Assembly (NCBI GenBank): GCA_035507035.1
Contig: DATJOJ010000059.1
Coordinates: 1 to 64,000 of the forward strand
Direction of reading: 5' to 3'
Length of the DNA stretch: 64,000 nt
DNA from: DATJOJ01 sp035507035
Lineage (GTDB): Bacteria; Acidobacteriota; Terriglobia; Terriglobales; Acidobacteriaceae
Shown: in pieces, positions 8,182 to 15,585 of the stretch
Numbering within the stretch: the first letter of the stretch is position 1
Layout of the letters: every line of letters begins with the position of its first letter
Translations under genes and position numbers: made by a program
The notes under the pieces: model-generated
The model's input: only the letters and a program-made list of their open reading frames with translations
What the model was told of the DNA's origin: nothing
Database searches by the model: none

Positions 8182-9240
8182 GTGAAATCCTGGGACGTCA
8201 TCGTTGTTGGTGGAGGCATCATTGGGCTGTCACTTTCGATTGCCTTACGCAAGCGCGGAGTGCAGGTGCTCGTGGTGGAGCGCGGCGAACCAGGCCAGGA
8301 AGCTTCGCATGCCGCTGCTGGGATGCTAGTCGATTGTCCCGACGAGACCCCTGCGGTGCTGCAGGCCTTGGCGACCGCCAGCGCGCGGATGTATCCAGAG
8401 TTCGCGCACGAATTGGAAGATGAATCCGGCATCCATGTTGACTTACGCGATCAAGGAGCGATCGTGTTTTCGCGAGAATCAGTCAACAAGAATGACTCGT
8501 TTCTTCCCTGTCCATTGTCTGAACTTGAGCCTGCATTAGCGAGTCCAGACGCGCCTGCAAAATTTCTCGAGGAACGTAGCGTCGACCCCCGCGCCTTGAC
8601 GGCAGCCGCGCTAAAGGCGGCAAAGCATCGTGCGGTTGATATTTCCTCCGGTTCAACCGTCGCGGCAGTCCTTCTGTCGAATGGTCGAGCATACGGCGTG
8701 GCGACGGAGAAAACGCAATATGCAGCCGATGTGGTCGTCAATTGTGCGGGGGCGTGGGCGGGACAGTTGTCCCCGCATCACTTCCCTACCAGGCCGGTCA
8801 AAGGTCAAATGCTCGCAGTGGTTGGACCGCGCGTGCTTACGCACGTAGTGCGGACCGCGGAGATTTATCTTGTCCCCCGCAGCGATGGCCGAATTTTGAT
8901 TGGCGCGACGGTCGAAGAAGCGGGCTATGACAAGCGCACCGATGCCGATACAGTCCAACGCTTACATCAGGCTGCAATTCGATTGCTTCCCGCGCTGCAA
9001 CAGGCCCGAGTACTGGAGGCATGGGCGGGACTGCGGCCGGGCACGCCCGACGGTTTGCCGATTCTCGGAGAAAGCGAAACCCCTGGATATTTCGTTGCCA
9101 CCGGTCACTTCCGCGATGGAATTCTGTTGGCACCGGTGACGGCTGAACTGATGGCGCGGGTGATCACGGGTGCAAAACCAGAGCAGGATCTTTCAGCGTT
9201 TTCTCCGGCTCGATTCGGTCAGTTGAAAGCTGCCTCTTGA
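8182..9240 (+). CDS. thiO: Glycine oxidase ThiO, FAD-dependent
   Basis: A protein of 352 residues in the DadA/ThiO flavoprotein family. The dinucleotide-binding motif VVGGGIIGLSLSIALRKRG is at the N-terminus (about 8-26). The FAD-contact AAAGML, the mid-domain VVNCAGAWAGQL and the C-terminal GLRPGTPDGLPILGE and TGHFRDGILLAP elements match ThiO well. ThiO oxidises glycine to iminoglyoxylate (dehydroglycine) for the thiazole half of thiamine. No other thi gene lies in the window, so a more general amine or D-amino-acid oxidase role is possible. The start is GTG at 8182 because the FAD motif begins 7 codons later; there is no upstream in-frame ATG and no ribosome site (see the -10 entry). Confidence 0.86.
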   Translation: MKSWDVIVVGGGIIGLSLSIALRKRGVQVLVVERGEPGQEASHAAAGMLVDCPDETPAVLQALATASARMYPEFAHELEDESGIHVDLRDQGAIVFSRESVNKNDSFLPCPLSELEPALASPDAPAKFLEERSVDPRALTAAALKAAKHRAVDISSGSTVAAVLLSNGRAYGVATEKTQYAADVVVNCAGAWAGQLSPHHFPTRPVKGQMLAVVGPRVLTHVVRTAEIYLVPRSDGRILIGATVEEAGYDKRTDADTVQRLHQAAIRLLPALQQARVLEAWAGLRPGTPDGLPILGESETPGYFVATGHFRDGILLAPVTAELMARVITGAKPEQDLSAFSPARFGQLKAAS

Positions 9241-9274
9241 GCAAACACACTTGAACGCGATAGGATTCAAAGCC

Positions 9275-9688
9275 ATGCCCGTGAGTGCGCCATCAAAAAC
9301 CGAATCTCTGGAACAAGTGTTCGATGAGCTTTACCGGCTTCTATCCCATTACTCGCCTCCGCTGAAGACGAAAAGCGGAACGGTTCGTGGTAAAAAAGAT
9401 TTTCATCTTGCGATACCGAAAGCGGTCGTGGTTCCGGGAGCATATCAAGGCAAGCCAGTGGAAGTTGACTTGGCTGTAATTATCCTGCAGAGGGGCTATG
9501 TGGGCTTTTACTTCATGCCAATTTATATGGAGCCCGCACTAAAGGAGAAACTGTCACCATCATTCACCAAGCTTCTGCAGGGCAAGACCTGCTTCCATAT
9601 AAAACAGCTCGACGCAGATCTCCTCAAGCAGATTAAAAGTGCACTTGAGGAAGGAATAAGAAACTACAAAACTCGCGGCTGGTTGTAA
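9275..9688 (+). CDS. DUF1801-like small cytosolic protein
   Basis: A protein of 137 residues from ATG 9275 (an upstream in-frame TTG at 9251 is less likely). It has a compact alpha/beta pattern with KKDFHLAIPKAVVV, VIILQRGYVGFYFMPIYM and the C-terminal KTCFHIKQLDADLLKQIKSA, which recalls the DUF1801/YdhG fold. No catalytic residues are known for that family, so no function is proposed. It begins 35 bases after thiO on the same strand and could share its transcript, though nothing links the two biochemically. Confidence 0.78.
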   Translation: MPVSAPSKTESLEQVFDELYRLLSHYSPPLKTKSGTVRGKKDFHLAIPKAVVVPGAYQGKPVEVDLAVIILQRGYVGFYFMPIYMEPALKEKLSPSFTKLLQGKTCFHIKQLDADLLKQIKSALEEGIRNYKTRGWL

Positions 9689-9944
9689 GACTTCACGATT
9701 CCGAGTCAAATCCAGGACAAATGAGAACCGGCAGGCGCGGATATTTCGGGGAAATGCGAGTCCGTTTCAGCCAGAGCGCAGCGATAGAAGACCGATCCAC
9801 GATCGGACTCCGTGCGCCGCGAATGAAGGCAGCGCAAACAAAGGCCAACTCGATCTGACTCCCATTTTGGCTCTGGACGCTCCATTTCGTCAGGATAAAT
9901 GAAGTTGGGAAGTCGTTCCGAGGCACTCGCCTAAGTCACTTATC

Positions 9945-9958
9945 TGCAAATATTTGCA
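9945..9958. promoter_or_regulatory. Perfect 14-base palindrome, operator candidate
   Basis: TGCAAATATTTGCA is its own reverse complement. It lies about 145 bases before the small secreted-protein gene at 10104 and is AT-rich in its centre, like a binding site for a dimeric repressor. The binding protein is unknown. Confidence 0.45.
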
Positions 9959-10057
9959 TCGCTTCGTGGTAACTACAGTAACTCAGGTCACGGCTAACGT
10001 AATCAATCCACAAGAGTTAGTGGCACTTCAGGGCCATTCCGCCCGGCTGCCTGGATG

Positions 10058-10101
10058 CTTTAGTACTAGTACGAGTGGCCGATACCGGCCCTTCACTAAA
10101 G
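10058..10101 (+). promoter_or_regulatory. Hairpin covering the ribosome-binding region of the 10104 gene
   Basis: Outer arms CTTTAGT (10058-10064) and ACTAAAG (10095-10101) pair perfectly. Inner arms GGCCG (10077-10081) and CGGCC (10086-10090) close on the loop ATAC and extend outwards with one mismatch and one G-U. The structure ends 2 bases before the ATG and no free Shine-Dalgarno is seen. It includes the perfect DNA palindrome GTACTAGTAC (10063-10072), so it could also be a protein operator. Confidence 0.5.
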
Positions 10102-10103
10102 TC

Positions 10104-10592
10104 ATGAAAAACAATAGGCTCCGCTCGAAGCTAAAATCCGGATCGGCCATTTTGGTGCTTTTGCTTTTCAGCGGTGGATCGGCCTTTGCGCAGCAGTTTA
10201 CGCTCGCCGCATACCACACCGAAAACATTGAGCCGGCCCCGCCGGCCCCGGCCATTCAGCCGGCGCAGTTCCCCGGAGCTACGGAGGGTCACAAGTTTTT
10301 TGACCGAGAAAACAAATTGTTATTCGCCGCCACCACTGCAGCCGCGGCTGCCGATTTTGCAGTGACTTACCAGAATTTGCAAAGCGGCGGCAAGGAACTG
10401 AATCCTGTCACCCGCCTGTTCAGTGGCAGCACGGCTGGACTGGCCGTCAATTTCGCAGGCGAAACTGCGGGCGTGGTCGGTTTGAGCTACTTCTTTCACA
10501 AGACAGGACATCACAGACTGGAACGTCTGACGCCTATGGTAAATGTAGGCGCCTCGGCGGTAGCCGTGGCTTACGGTTTGTCGCATAGATAA
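10104..10592 (+). CDS. Small secreted or envelope protein of unknown function
   Basis: A protein of 162 residues. The N-terminus KNNRLRSKLKSG is basic and is followed by SAILVLLLFSGGSAFAQ, a Sec signal peptide cut after AFA. A Pro/Ala-rich linker (EPAPPAPAIQPAQFP) leads to a C-terminal part with two hydrophobic helices (LLFAATTAAAAADFAVTY and LTPMVNVGASAVAVAYGL). The ELNPVTRLFSGSTAG stretch resembles short acidobacterial envelope proteins known only as hypothetical. I chose ATG 10104 because the signal peptide starts there; the frame is open 50 codons further upstream but without signal or family resemblance. Translation may be restrained by the hairpin that ends 2 bases before the ATG. Confidence 0.7.
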   Translation: MKNNRLRSKLKSGSAILVLLLFSGGSAFAQQFTLAAYHTENIEPAPPAPAIQPAQFPGATEGHKFFDRENKLLFAATTAAAAADFAVTYQNLQSGGKELNPVTRLFSGSTAGLAVNFAGETAGVVGLSYFFHKTGHHRLERLTPMVNVGASAVAVAYGLSHR

Positions 10593-10667
10593 GCGTTTGG
10601 ATCCTTCTTTCGCCCGGCTTTTTCTCTCACTGGGCGCTTTTCACCATGGTTTTTCCGGAAAACCGAG

Positions 10668-10697
10668 CTTCCCTTTCGTCGGGTATCGAACTATAAT
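10668..10697 (+). promoter_or_regulatory. Candidate promoter of the lipoprotein gene
   Basis: A perfect TATAAT (10692-10697) is preceded, 17 bases upstream, by CTTCCCT (10668-10674). The same CTTCCCT-to-TATAAT arrangement (16 bases) occurs before the 62872 gene. Predicted transcription start is near 10704, giving a leader of about 100 bases. Confidence 0.45.
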
Positions 10698-10804
10698 CTC
10701 CCAAATTCTGGCAACCGGTTACTAACGTTCAATAAGCGTTGTGAAATGGGCCATGGTATTTGGCTCTCTCGACCAGGGTCGGTTCCCAACCGATAATCGC
10801 TTTC

Positions 10805-11500
10805 GTGGATGGGGTATTCAGATTTCGGATGACGTGTGCCGAGGCGCTCCTTGCGGGCCTATGCCTGTTAGTGCTAACTGGCTGCTCCGGCGTTTCGTCG
10901 GGCGGCGGCCAGCAAGGTCCGCCGAACAATCCCTCGGCCGGAACATTGGCGGTTTCGCCGACTTCTCTAAATTTCGGAAATGTGGCCGTGGGCAACACTT
11001 CATCGCTTACCGGCACCTTGACGGCGAGCTCGGCGGATGTGACGGTATCGTCGGCAGACTGGACGGGTTCGGGTTATTCTGTGAGCGGAATTACATTTCC
11101 GGTTACGATTCCAGCCGGTCAAAGCGCCAAATATACTGTGAGCTTTACTCCGGGCGCATCAGGCTCATCTCCCGGCAGCGTAAAATTTCTCAGTAATGCT
11201 TCCGATTCGACGCTGAGCCAGAGTTTCTCCGGTGATGGCGCGCAGGGACAACCCGGAGTCCACAGCGTGGCGCTTTCGTGGAACGCTAGCACTTCAACTG
11301 TGATCGGTTACAACGTTTATCGCGGAACTCAGAACGGCGGGCCCTACTCTAAGCTAAATTCAACGCTGGAACCCGCAACTGCCTATACGGACACCACCGT
11401 GCTCAGCGGCACAACCTATTATTACGTGGCGACGTCGGTCGACTCGAATAACGTTGAGAGCGTTTTTTCGAATCAGGCCGTCGCGCAAGTGCCCCAATAA
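10805..11500 (+). CDS. Lipoprotein with choice-of-anchor-type and fibronectin type III domains
   Basis: A Sec/lipoprotein signal (EALLAGLCLLVLTGC, lipobox LTGC) is followed by a Gly/Pro-rich spacer and two domains. The first (about residues 50-140, with LNFGNVAVGNTSS and IPAGQSAKYTVSFTPG) resembles the HYDIN/choice-of-anchor D immunoglobulin fold common in Acidobacteriota. The second (about 150-230, with VALSWNASTSTVIGYNVYRG and TYYYVATSVDSNNVES) is fibronectin type III. It is thus a surface-anchored adhesive or scaffold protein with no catalytic motif. Start choice is uncertain: GTG 10805 gives a basic n-region (FRFR), ATG 10829 gives a shorter one, and TTG 10760 is also open. It converges on the exosortase gene with 1 base between stops. 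Confidence 0.8.
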   Translation: MDGVFRFRMTCAEALLAGLCLLVLTGCSGVSSGGGQQGPPNNPSAGTLAVSPTSLNFGNVAVGNTSSLTGTLTASSADVTVSSADWTGSGYSVSGITFPVTIPAGQSAKYTVSFTPGASGSSPGSVKFLSNASDSTLSQSFSGDGAQGQPGVHSVALSWNASTSTVIGYNVYRGTQNGGPYSKLNSTLEPATAYTDTTVLSGTTYYYVATSVDSNNVESVFSNQAVAQVPQ

Positions 11501-11501
11501 T

Positions 11502-12431
11502 TCAGCCGCCATCAGACTGATTCGCGGAAGAGATCGCCGGACGTAAATTTCCTTCTGACTGAGCGCTTTTTGGGTCCCGCAAAGCCCAAAGCAACAGAAA
11601 GATCACCGCTAGCGCGAGGCTTAGGAAGATCACGCCGCCATTATGGTGAAGCTTGCCCGTGAGGAACGCAGGGTCAACGCGAGTTCCCAGCATTGCAATG
11701 GTGAAAATGCGCAGACCATTTTTCGCCACAGATAAAGGAATCGCAATCCCGATGACGAAAGTCTTTCTCCAAGGTGAACGCAAAAATAACTGGGCCAGAA
11801 CCATGGTCGTGACCAGCAAAATCATCGAGGATCGAATACTGCTGCACTCCTGAGCGACTTCAACGGTTAGACCGGGAATCGTCACCCGCACTCCGTCTTG
11901 GGTAACCGGAACACCGACAACGGTAAACAATATTTGTGCCGCATAGGCAGAGCCCTGCTGCAACCAAGCGATGATTGTGTCAAGGACTGAGGTGGGGAGC
12001 GGTACCATCCAAAATAAAAAGCATAGGGGAAAGAGAAAAGACTTCGCTAGCCGCGTTCCAAAGGATGCGATGAAGCTGCCGAGCCACCACAGCACGAGGG
12101 CTAGTGTGCTTATAGAGAGTTGTTCGTCCGTCCCAAGCGCAGTGGATTCCCATTTCAGGAAGGCCGCAAGCAACAGGGCGACGACTAAAAGGATCGACCC
12201 TGCCCGCCAGCTGGGTTCTACTTGCAGTCCCTTGCTCGGCCATTCGAGACAAATCACCGCTGCAGAGATCGGAAGAATCAGCAGTATGTGAGTGTACGCA
12301 TCGGTGGTCCATGCGAGAGAACACAAAGTCAACAATGTGCGTGCACCGAGGACAAGTGAGATCGCGAGAAGGAAGAGGAACCACCAAAGACATCGCGGGT
12401 TTGTGAATTCTTCCTTGCGCACTGAAAACAT
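11502..12431 (-). CDS. Exosortase/archaeosortase family transpeptidase
   Basis: A protein of 309 residues from ATG 12431 (a TTG three codons upstream also fits) with about eight membrane helices. The exosortase catalytic triad is recognisable: Cys196 in AQECSSIRSS, Arg in AKNGLRIFTI, and His in TGKLHHNGGVIF. Exosortases cut proteins bearing a PEP-CTERM-type C-terminal tripartite signal at the inner membrane and transfer them to another anchor. No PEP-CTERM substrate, EpsI partner or exopolysaccharide cluster is visible in the window. Its gene neighbour, the Fn3 lipoprotein, has no such C-terminus. A consensus CRP-type palindrome lies directly upstream of the ATG. Confidence 0.88.
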   Translation of the reverse strand: MFSVRKEEFTNPRCLWWFLFLLAISLVLGARTLLTLCSLAWTTDAYTHILLILPISAAVICLEWPSKGLQVEPSWRAGSILLVVALLLAAFLKWESTALGTDEQLSISTLALVLWWLGSFIASFGTRLAKSFLFPLCFLFWMVPLPTSVLDTIIAWLQQGSAYAAQILFTVVGVPVTQDGVRVTIPGLTVEVAQECSSIRSSMILLVTTMVLAQLFLRSPWRKTFVIGIAIPLSVAKNGLRIFTIAMLGTRVDPAFLTGKLHHNGGVIFLSLALAVIFLLLWALRDPKSAQSEGNLRPAISSANQSDGG

Positions 12432-12432
12432 A

Positions 12433-12448
12433 TGTGACAAAAATCACA
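12433..12448. promoter_or_regulatory. CRP/FNR-superfamily binding site candidate
   Basis: TGTGA-CAAAAA-TCACA matches the enterobacterial CRP consensus TGTGA-N6-TCACA at all ten specific positions. It sits one base before the exosortase ATG and 46 bases before the start of the divergent small gene at 12494, where it could repress the first and activate or repress the second. Whether this organism's CRP-like regulator has the same specificity is unknown. Confidence 0.5.
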
Positions 12449-12493
12449 GACGATACGGTCGTCGAAGCGGATATTGGTCTGGAGGTGGCAATC

Positions 12494-12733
12494 GTGCTCC
12501 AACTCCCCCATCTGGTCGAGGCCTTGTTAGGTTTCTATGCCGTCCTCTCGGTTCTGTTCGTTTATTGTTCCTGCAAGCCCAGCTGCCGAATTTGCCTTTA
12601 TCGCGGCGTTTGTCCGATGCGGCGACGCGGATTGCCTCAACTTCTGCTGAAACCCATTTGTATCACGGCAAAAAGGCGCTGGACAGTAAGTAGTCCGGCG
12701 CTCTACTTTCCAGATTTGCCACGATTGGGTTGA
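12494..12733 (+). CDS. Small cysteine-rich membrane-anchored protein, unknown
   Basis: A frame of 79 residues starting at GTG 12494. It begins with a hydrophobic helix (LVEALLGFYAVLSVLFVY) followed by a Cys-rich, basic segment (CSCKPSCRICLYRGVCPMR: spacing C-x-C-x3-C-x2-C-x5-C). The Cys spacing suggests a bound metal or Fe-S cluster, or disulfides, depending on topology. The tail is basic. The call rests on a perfect GGAGG 8 bases before the GTG and on the non-random Cys pattern. I do not recognise a named family. The frame is also open upstream to a GTG at 12434, inside the CRP-like site, which I consider less likely. Confidence 0.5.
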   Translation: MLQLPHLVEALLGFYAVLSVLFVYCSCKPSCRICLYRGVCPMRRRGLPQLLLKPICITAKRRWTVSSPALYFPDLPRLG

Positions 12734-12758
12734 CGAAGCAAGCTTGCAACAAGTTCAC

Positions 12759-14168
12759 TCAGCCTACCAACGGCAGTTGCAGGATGGCTTCGCAGCCCTT
12801 TTGTTGCTCACGGTTTCTCAGCGAAAGCGTGCCGCCATGGGCTTCTGCGATCTGGCGGCTTAACGCCAAGCCGATCCCCGATCCTCCGGGCTTGGTGGTA
12901 AAGAAAGGAACAAAGAGATTCGCCGGATTGGCGATTCCCGGGCCTTCATCCTGCACGAAAAGATTGATCCAATTTCCATTCTTCACCCAGCCCACTGTCA
13001 CGACACCCCCTTTATCGAGCGAGGCATCGACCGCATTGCGGATCAGATTAATCAGTGCTTGCTGCAATTGATCGGGGTCGACGCTGACGATGATCTCAGG
13101 ACCAGGTTCAATCTCGATGAATGCGCGTGTCTCGAGTCCAGCAGCCGTTCTGACAAGCGTTCCCAAGTCAACGGGGCGAAGCTGAGGCTTGGGAAGGCGA
13201 GTAAGGCGAGAATAATCCCGCATGAATCGGCTCAAGGCGTCGGAACGCTCGGCGATCACTCGCAGACCGCGGCGCATATCGTCCTCCCAATCGGGAGCAC
13301 GAACTTCGCGCTTCATGGCATCTTCCAAGCTAGCGGCAATCGAGCAAATGGGAGCGAGGGAATTGTTTAACTCGTGACCGAGAACTCGCACCAGGCGTTG
13401 CCAAGCCTGCCGCTCCTCCTCGCGCAATGCTCGACTGAGATCGGCGAGAACGACCAGGTAATGAGGTCTACCTTCCTGCCGGAATACCGAACGTCGGAAC
13501 CCCCAGCGACCGGATTGTCCCGGGAAACTTTTTTCCAGCGTACGAGCGGATTCGCCCTCAAGGCACTCGAACAGATCTAGTTCCTCCGCAGTTTTTCCGA
13601 GAAGGCGCTCGGAATTTTGCGCCATTAAACGCTCGCCCGCACGATTGACCAGACGCACACGGCGATCACCATCGAATGCAAAGACGGCAACGTCGATCTC
13701 GTTCATCACAACAGTTAGAAGAGCACTGGCTTCCATCGCGCCCAAACGCTGCGCCCGTAGCATCTCTGATAGCGTGTTGACTTCGAGCATCAACTCGCCC
13801 AAAGCGTCGCCGGCGTCTGCGCCGCGCACACGAAATGAAAAATCACCCTCGCGCAGCGCGGATTGCATATTGGAAAGCGTTTGCAGAGGGTGAACGACTG
13901 ACGACCGTACGGCAAAGGCGAATCCCAGCCAGGCCACGACCATCAGGAAAACCAGGCTCCAACGAGTGCTCGATTCGTGATCTCCTGCCCAGAGCAGGAT
14001 AGTAGCAATCAGAATGGCCAGCGCGCCCGATCCAAGCGCCAGTAGCAGGATTCGATTTTCGTGATTGAGATGGCGATGCTTATGTTTCGGCCGCGAGTGA
14101 GTTCGTGGCGCAGAAGTAACCGCGCTTACGGCTTGAGTACGAGACTCGTTAGCTGCTCCCGATTCCAT
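12759..14168 (-). CDS. NtrY-type sensor histidine kinase of the exporter operon
   Basis: A protein of 469 residues. After a His/Arg-rich cytosolic leader come two membrane helices (LLLALGSGALAILIATILLW and SLVFLMVVAWLGFAFAV), a HAMP-like region, a PAS-like domain (VFAFDGDRRVRLVNRAGERL), then the H-box GHELNNSLAPICSIAA and the ATP domain with NLIRNAVDAS (N box), DEGPGI (G1), FFTTKPGGSGIGLALS (F and G2 boxes). All residues needed for autophosphorylation are present. The layout matches NtrY and ZraS-like kinases that pair with NtrC regulators. Its ATG overlaps the end of the regulator gene by 20 bases, so the two are translationally coupled. It is the last gene of the nine-gene operon. The signal sensed is unknown; the very short loop between the helices suggests membrane or cytosolic sensing. 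Confidence 0.93.
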   Translation of the reverse strand: MESGAANESRTQAVSAVTSAPRTHSRPKHKHRHLNHENRILLLALGSGALAILIATILLWAGDHESSTRWSLVFLMVVAWLGFAFAVRSSVVHPLQTLSNMQSALREGDFSFRVRGADAGDALGELMLEVNTLSEMLRAQRLGAMEASALLTVVMNEIDVAVFAFDGDRRVRLVNRAGERLMAQNSERLLGKTAEELDLFECLEGESARTLEKSFPGQSGRWGFRRSVFRQEGRPHYLVVLADLSRALREEERQAWQRLVRVLGHELNNSLAPICSIAASLEDAMKREVRAPDWEDDMRRGLRVIAERSDALSRFMRDYSRLTRLPKPQLRPVDLGTLVRTAAGLETRAFIEIEPGPEIIVSVDPDQLQQALINLIRNAVDASLDKGGVVTVGWVKNGNWINLFVQDEGPGIANPANLFVPFFTTKPGGSGIGLALSRQIAEAHGGTLSLRNREQQKGCEAILQLPLVG

Positions 14169-15585
14169 ATTTCTGCAGCCGGCGGTAGAGTGCGCTCCGG
14201 CTCAAGCCCAGCGCTTCGGCGGCCTGGCTGATGTTTCCGCTGTAACGATCGATTGCTTTACGGATTAAAAGAGATTCGACTTCCTCCAGGCTGAGCTCTT
14301 CAAGCCGCTGCGTGCTTTCGCGGGGTGCGCGCAGGCTGAGGTCGCTGACCCGCAGTGTATCACCGCTTGAGAGCAACACCGCCCGCTCGATCGCATGGTC
14401 CAACTCGCGCACGTTGCCGGGCCACGCGTACTCCAACATAGCTTGCATCGCGGCAGGATCAAATGTATTCGCAGGCTTGCGATAGCGTTCGGAATAGCGA
14501 TGGAGAAAATACATGGCCAGGAGAGGTATATCCTGACGGCGGTCGCGCAGCGGCGGTAGCTGAATCTCCACGGTGTTCAGCCGGAACAAAAGATCCTGGC
14601 GGAAGCGGCCGGTCGCGACATCCTGATTCAGATCAGCATTTGTCGCTGAAATAATTCGGACGTCGACGCGGCGAGTTTGCGAGGAGCCGACCCGTTCCAT
14701 CTCTCCGCTTTCGAGGACGCGCAGCAGCTTAGCTTGCTGGGCCAGTGGAATGTTGGCGATCTCGTCCAGAAACACAGTTCCACCATGCGCCAATTCGAAG
14801 CGGCCAATGCGATCCACTTTTGCGTCGGTAAAGGCCCCTTTGACATGGCCGAACAACTCGCTTTCAAAAATTCCTTCGGATAACCCCCCGGTGTTCACCG
14901 CAACCAAGGGCCGGGAGGCGCGATTGGAGATCGCATGCAGGGTTCGTGCCACAACTTCTTTGCCGCTGCCGTGCTCGCCCGTGATGAGAACGTTTGCGTC
15001 CGATGGACCGATGCTGCTAATCAAACGCAATACGGGCTGCATAGCATCGGCATTGGCGATGAATTTCGGCAAACCTTCGGCGCGCAGCAAACGATTTTCG
15101 GCTTCCAGTCGCTGGCTGCGGCGCAAAGCGCTGCCAAGTTCGATCTGAGTCCGAAGCGTGGCCAATAGACGCGCGTTTTCCCAGGGCTTTTGAATGAAGT
15201 CGCGAGCGCCACGCCGCATAGCTTCCACTGCGAGTTCCACACTCCCCCAAGCCGTCATTACGATAACCGGCAGTGTACTGTCGACGGCTTGAATGCGGGA
15301 AAGCAGATCGAGTCCTTCCTCGCCCGAGGTAGTGTCGCGCGCGTAATTGAGATCGATGAGAACGGCGTCAAAGTCATGCGAGGCGAGCGCGTCGAGCACC
15401 CCGGCGGGAGAAGTTGCCGCTTCAACGGCAAACCCTTCGGGCTTCAGCAACAAGCGCAGCGCTTCCAAGACATCCCGTTGATCGTCCGCGATCAACAGTC
15501 GAACACCGGCGTGACCTGTTGAAGAGACCGTCGAAGAGCGAGAGGTCGGCTTATCTTTTTCCAGGTTAGAGGTGACTGGATTCAA
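14149..15585 (-). CDS. NtrC-type sigma-54-dependent response regulator
   Basis: A protein of 478 residues with three classical parts: a receiver (D34-D35, phosphoacceptor D78, K133), an AAA+ sigma-54 activation domain (Walker A GEHGSGKE at 203-210, loop GAFTDA at 250-255, Walker B GGTVFLDEI), and a C-terminal Fis-type helix-turn-helix (ISQAAEALGLSRSALYRRL). The GAFTGA loop carries Asp in place of its second Gly, a variant frequent in this family. It should activate sigma-54 promoters in response to the adjacent kinase. The start is TTG at 15585, overlapping the TolC stop, with AAGGAG 9 bases before it, so it is coupled to the exporter genes it probably controls. No ATG fits better. Confidence 0.93.
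   Translation of the reverse strand: MNPVTSNLEKDKPTSRSSTVSSTGHAGVRLLIADDQRDVLEALRLLLKPEGFAVEAATSPAGVLDALASHDFDAVLIDLNYARDTTSGEEGLDLLSRIQAVDSTLPVIVMTAWGSVELAVEAMRRGARDFIQKPWENARLLATLRTQIELGSALRRSQRLEAENRLLRAEGLPKFIANADAMQPVLRLISSIGPSDANVLITGEHGSGKEVVARTLHAISNRASRPLVAVNTGGLSEGIFESELFGHVKGAFTDAKVDRIGRFELAHGGTVFLDEIANIPLAQQAKLLRVLESGEMERVGSSQTRRVDVRIISATNADLNQDVATGRFRQDLLFRLNTVEIQLPPLRDRRQDIPLLAMYFLHRYSERYRKPANTFDPAAMQAMLEYAWPGNVRELDHAIERAVLLSSGDTLRVSDLSLRAPRESTQRLEELSLEEVESLLIRKAIDRYSGNISQAAEALGLSRSALYRRLQKYGIGSS

Larger units (their letters stand above)
9689..10103. other. Intergenic region with a 14-base palindrome and a leader hairpin
   Basis: This stretch of 415 bases contains a leftward open frame (9693-9926, 77 codons) with no recognisable family and no ribosome site, which I do not call. 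Its right part holds the palindrome at 9945-9958 and the hairpin at 10058-10101 described separately. The AT-rich segment between them is where a promoter for the 10104 gene would lie. Confidence 0.5.

Noticed and set aside
9693..9926. Leftward open frame of 77 codons between the DUF1801-like gene and the 10104 gene
   Set aside because: No recognisable family, no ribosome site, and composition typical of a chance frame in noncoding DNA.
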